Of a DNA stretch of 64,000 nt, positions 62,249-64,000 are shown one piece after another (within the stretch, counting starts at the first letter, position 1; each line of letters begins with the position of its first letter). This stretch comes from Phylloscopus collybita (lineage: Eukaryota > Chordata > Aves > Passeriformes > Phylloscopidae). The notes beneath the pieces were generated by a model. That model did not search any database. It was not told where the DNA came from and saw nothing but the letters and a program-made list of their open reading frames with translations. A program made the translations under genes and the position numbers. The stretch covers positions 1,740,001-1,804,000 of the forward strand of contig JAJNNQ010000002.1 in assembly GCA_027886175.1 (NCBI GenBank), in the 5' to 3' direction.

Positions 62249-62371
62249 CAAGTTCAGCTGGAGTTTTCACATTCTTTGACCTCAAAGTATAATCCACGTG
62301 GTACAAGCTGGCTTTTCTCATTCTGATAATCACAGAAGCTCTCGGGGGTTTTTTGTCTTTCTCTTGCCAAG

Positions 62372-62471
62372 GTTACGGGAATCCATCCAGAATGCAAAAT
62401 ATTCCAGCAGGTGGTCAAAGAGGAGGCTCTCTGCTCGGAGCACAACGAATCTGCCTCACCTGATCTTCAAG
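62372..62471 (+). CDS. Second coding exon of the same class B1 GPCR: start of the extracellular hormone-binding domain
   Basis: Seen: a pyrimidine-rich acceptor (tttgtctttctcttgccaag) precedes 100 nt without a stop in the phase-0 frame, ending at a strong donor (aag, then gtaagg) in phase 1. The translation opens VTGIHPEC and continues through KEEALC and an N-glycosylation sequon NES to a split glycine-type codon (first base g). Two cysteines are separated by 12 residues. The same spacing is found in VIPR1, VIPR2 and GHRHR at the beginning of the ligand-binding ectodomain. The distance from the second cysteine to the exon end also fits the next exon starting near the CxxxWD motif. A Q four residues after the first Cys and a sequon in the following loop resemble VIPR1, whereas MRT...IHPEC resembles VIPR2. 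GHRHR-type receptors also carry HPEC. I therefore leave the symbol blank. The next exon is not visible before position 64000, so the gene is truncated by the window edge. Confidence 0.7.
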
Positions 62472-64000
62472 GTAAGGGTCCTGATGGGCATTCCCTGGCT
62501 TGGAATGTCTCACATTACTGAAGGGCTTGGTGTGTTCTTTATTTACATCCAAAACTCCAAAGAAACTCCTCCAGAAGGTACTGAAGACCCCAATGAAGTT
62601 GTATCACGTTGGGGATCGTTCCAATCTGATGAAAATATTCTTTGGGGGGAAAAAAAAATCAAAGAAAACCCCAAGTTTTTCTAAATATTACATTTTTACC
62701 ATTTTAGCCATTATTTGTCTGCTTGTAAAGCTTTATTGTGCTGGTGTTCGGAAGGTTATCACAGATACAAATTTTGAAAACTAAAATGAACACCTAACAG
62801 AGCCTGTAAAATATATTTAGAATCCTGGGTAAGGTGTTCCCTCCTGGGGTTTTGGCATTGTGGGAACATGCTTAGAAATAACTCAACATGGAATTTCCAA
62901 ATGTTTGAACTCTTTCAAAAATTCAGTCATATTTTATTTTGTTCAGCTTTACTTGGAAAAATTTTAATTCGACTCAGTGAGATTTTTCAGTTCCATGAAT
63001 TTTAAAGATGTTTGTTTTCTGCAGAAGAATTGTGAGACAAAGACACCTCATGCATTTAGTCAGGATAGAATTGTTGGAAACACTAGGAAGTCTGCCTTTA
63101 GCAACCTGGTGAAAATCAGAGTCTAACCACAAAATATTTCCTTTATTTTTCATCTTATTCTACAGAATTTCCAATCCCTCCATTGTTTCATATTTCTCAT
63201 CTAGTTTCCTTTTTTTTTTTTTTTTTTTTTTTTTGGTGCTATTTCACACAGACACTTTAGGAAAGTCCAAAATGCTTCTTGGACACCTTTTGCTCTTAGA
63301 ACACACAGTAACCCACCACAAAAAAAAAAAAATTCTGGTATAAATTGAACATTTTCAAAAATTATTCATTACCTGCATTACAGGATGTTATTCCAGGCAT
63401 CATCTTCTTCAACACAAAAGAAATTATATGGTTTTAGGATCCTGTTTGTAGCAAAGGAAATAAAAATCCCTGAGAGTTCTGTTAAACTTTTAAAAAATCT
63501 TCAAACTTGTCCACTCTGAGCTTCTCAAAGCTCCTCTTTCCACCTTTTCTTCTCCAGGTAAGGAAAGAGTTTAACGAAAGTCTGTTCTGGTATTTACAAG
63601 CCTTCTCAATATAGTTTGAAATTAAATATTAGAGCTTGAAAAAAAATCCCAAATATTTTATCTGGAGGATAAGTCCACACCAAGATAGGTAAAAGTGCAT
63701 TGCTTGTGTTTCAGTTTTCAGGAACTCAGCGAGACCAAGAGAGGGATCACAGTTTGTAGAGTTAAACCTCAGCAGGCACAGAGAATCTGTGCTGGAATCA
63801 GTCTGTGTGGCAGAGTTTTGAATCTGAAGTAGTCCCACATTATTCTTGTGCAGAGCAGTGTCCAATGAATGCCACCAGCAGAACCCAGGATGAAATTCCT
63901 CTAATTAAGGAGCAAATGTGTAAAATAGGTCAAATCAATCAAGTCCTAACTCCACTTTTTTTGTGTGTGTGTGTTTAGTTAGTTAGTGTGTTTGTTTTGG
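62472..64000 (+). other. Start of intron 2 of the receptor gene, continues past the window
   Basis: Begins GTAAGG. No exon encoding the expected CxxxWD...CW segment was found, so exon 3 should lie downstream. A 25-nt T run lies at 63210-63234. Confidence 0.5.

Larger units (their letters stand above)
51324..62371 (+). other. Intron 1 (about 11.0 kb) of the class B1 receptor gene
   Basis: Begins GTGAGTGAG and ends with a polypyrimidine tract and AG. It is bounded by phase-0 exons that join in frame. It contains a G-quadruplex motif near its start, LTR-like stretches at 54650-55200 and 57790-58150, a CR1 fragment at 58349-58510, an antisense solo LTR at 58673-59458, several poly-T tracts and an A/C-only tract at 62008-62248. 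I see no further exon inside it, but a short alternative exon could not be excluded by eye. Confidence 0.55.

Overview
The window looks like nuclear DNA of a bird, probably a songbird. It is AT-rich and intron/intergenic in texture. It carries many short CR1 LINE 3-prime fragments (the 'cacagaatcatggaatgg ... ttggaagggacc' signature on either strand), several solo long terminal repeats (LTRs) of avian endogenous retroviruses, and many long homopolymers and microsatellites. No bacterial, plasmid or viral gene layout is present. Almost every long open frame comes from a stop-free simple repeat or an LTR.

Layout. Positions 1-50480 are a gene-poor stretch in which I can support no exon. It holds three members of one solo-LTR family (1161-1821, 9363-10066, 27491-28126) and a relative at 34975-35718. 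It also holds a second, unrelated 351-bp solo LTR with a 6-bp target duplication (44073-44423), and an avian ERV LTR that appears to be split by about 1 kb of other sequence (36061-37632). About a dozen CR1 fragments, an 879-bp almost pure purine GAA/GAAA tract (21386-22264), pentanucleotide arrays, and recurrent tracts made almost only of G and T (or A and C) complete it. At 50490-51147 lies a C/T-only-like minisatellite of 19-21-bp units. It abuts a GC-rich, CpG-containing promoter region (about 51148-51440).

The one gene I can support starts there on the + strand. Exon 1 coding is 51291-51323 (start codon, 11 codons, then a consensus donor). Intron 1 is about 11 kb and contains an antisense solo LTR of the same family (58673-59458), a CR1 fragment and two LTR-like stretches. 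Exon 2 is 62372-62471. The joined frame gives a short signal peptide followed by the IHPEC motif and the two-cysteine spacing of the extracellular domain of class B1 (secretin-family) receptors of the VIP/PACAP/GHRH-receptor clade. The remaining exons must lie beyond position 64000. I could not settle which paralogue it is (VIPR1, VIPR2 or a GHRH-type receptor).

I found no convincing new biological system. The best leads are the promoter-proximal pyrimidine minisatellite with a G-quadruplex motif just inside intron 1, the large GAA array with an internal ~340-bp higher-order duplication, and the family of keto-only (G/T) tracts.
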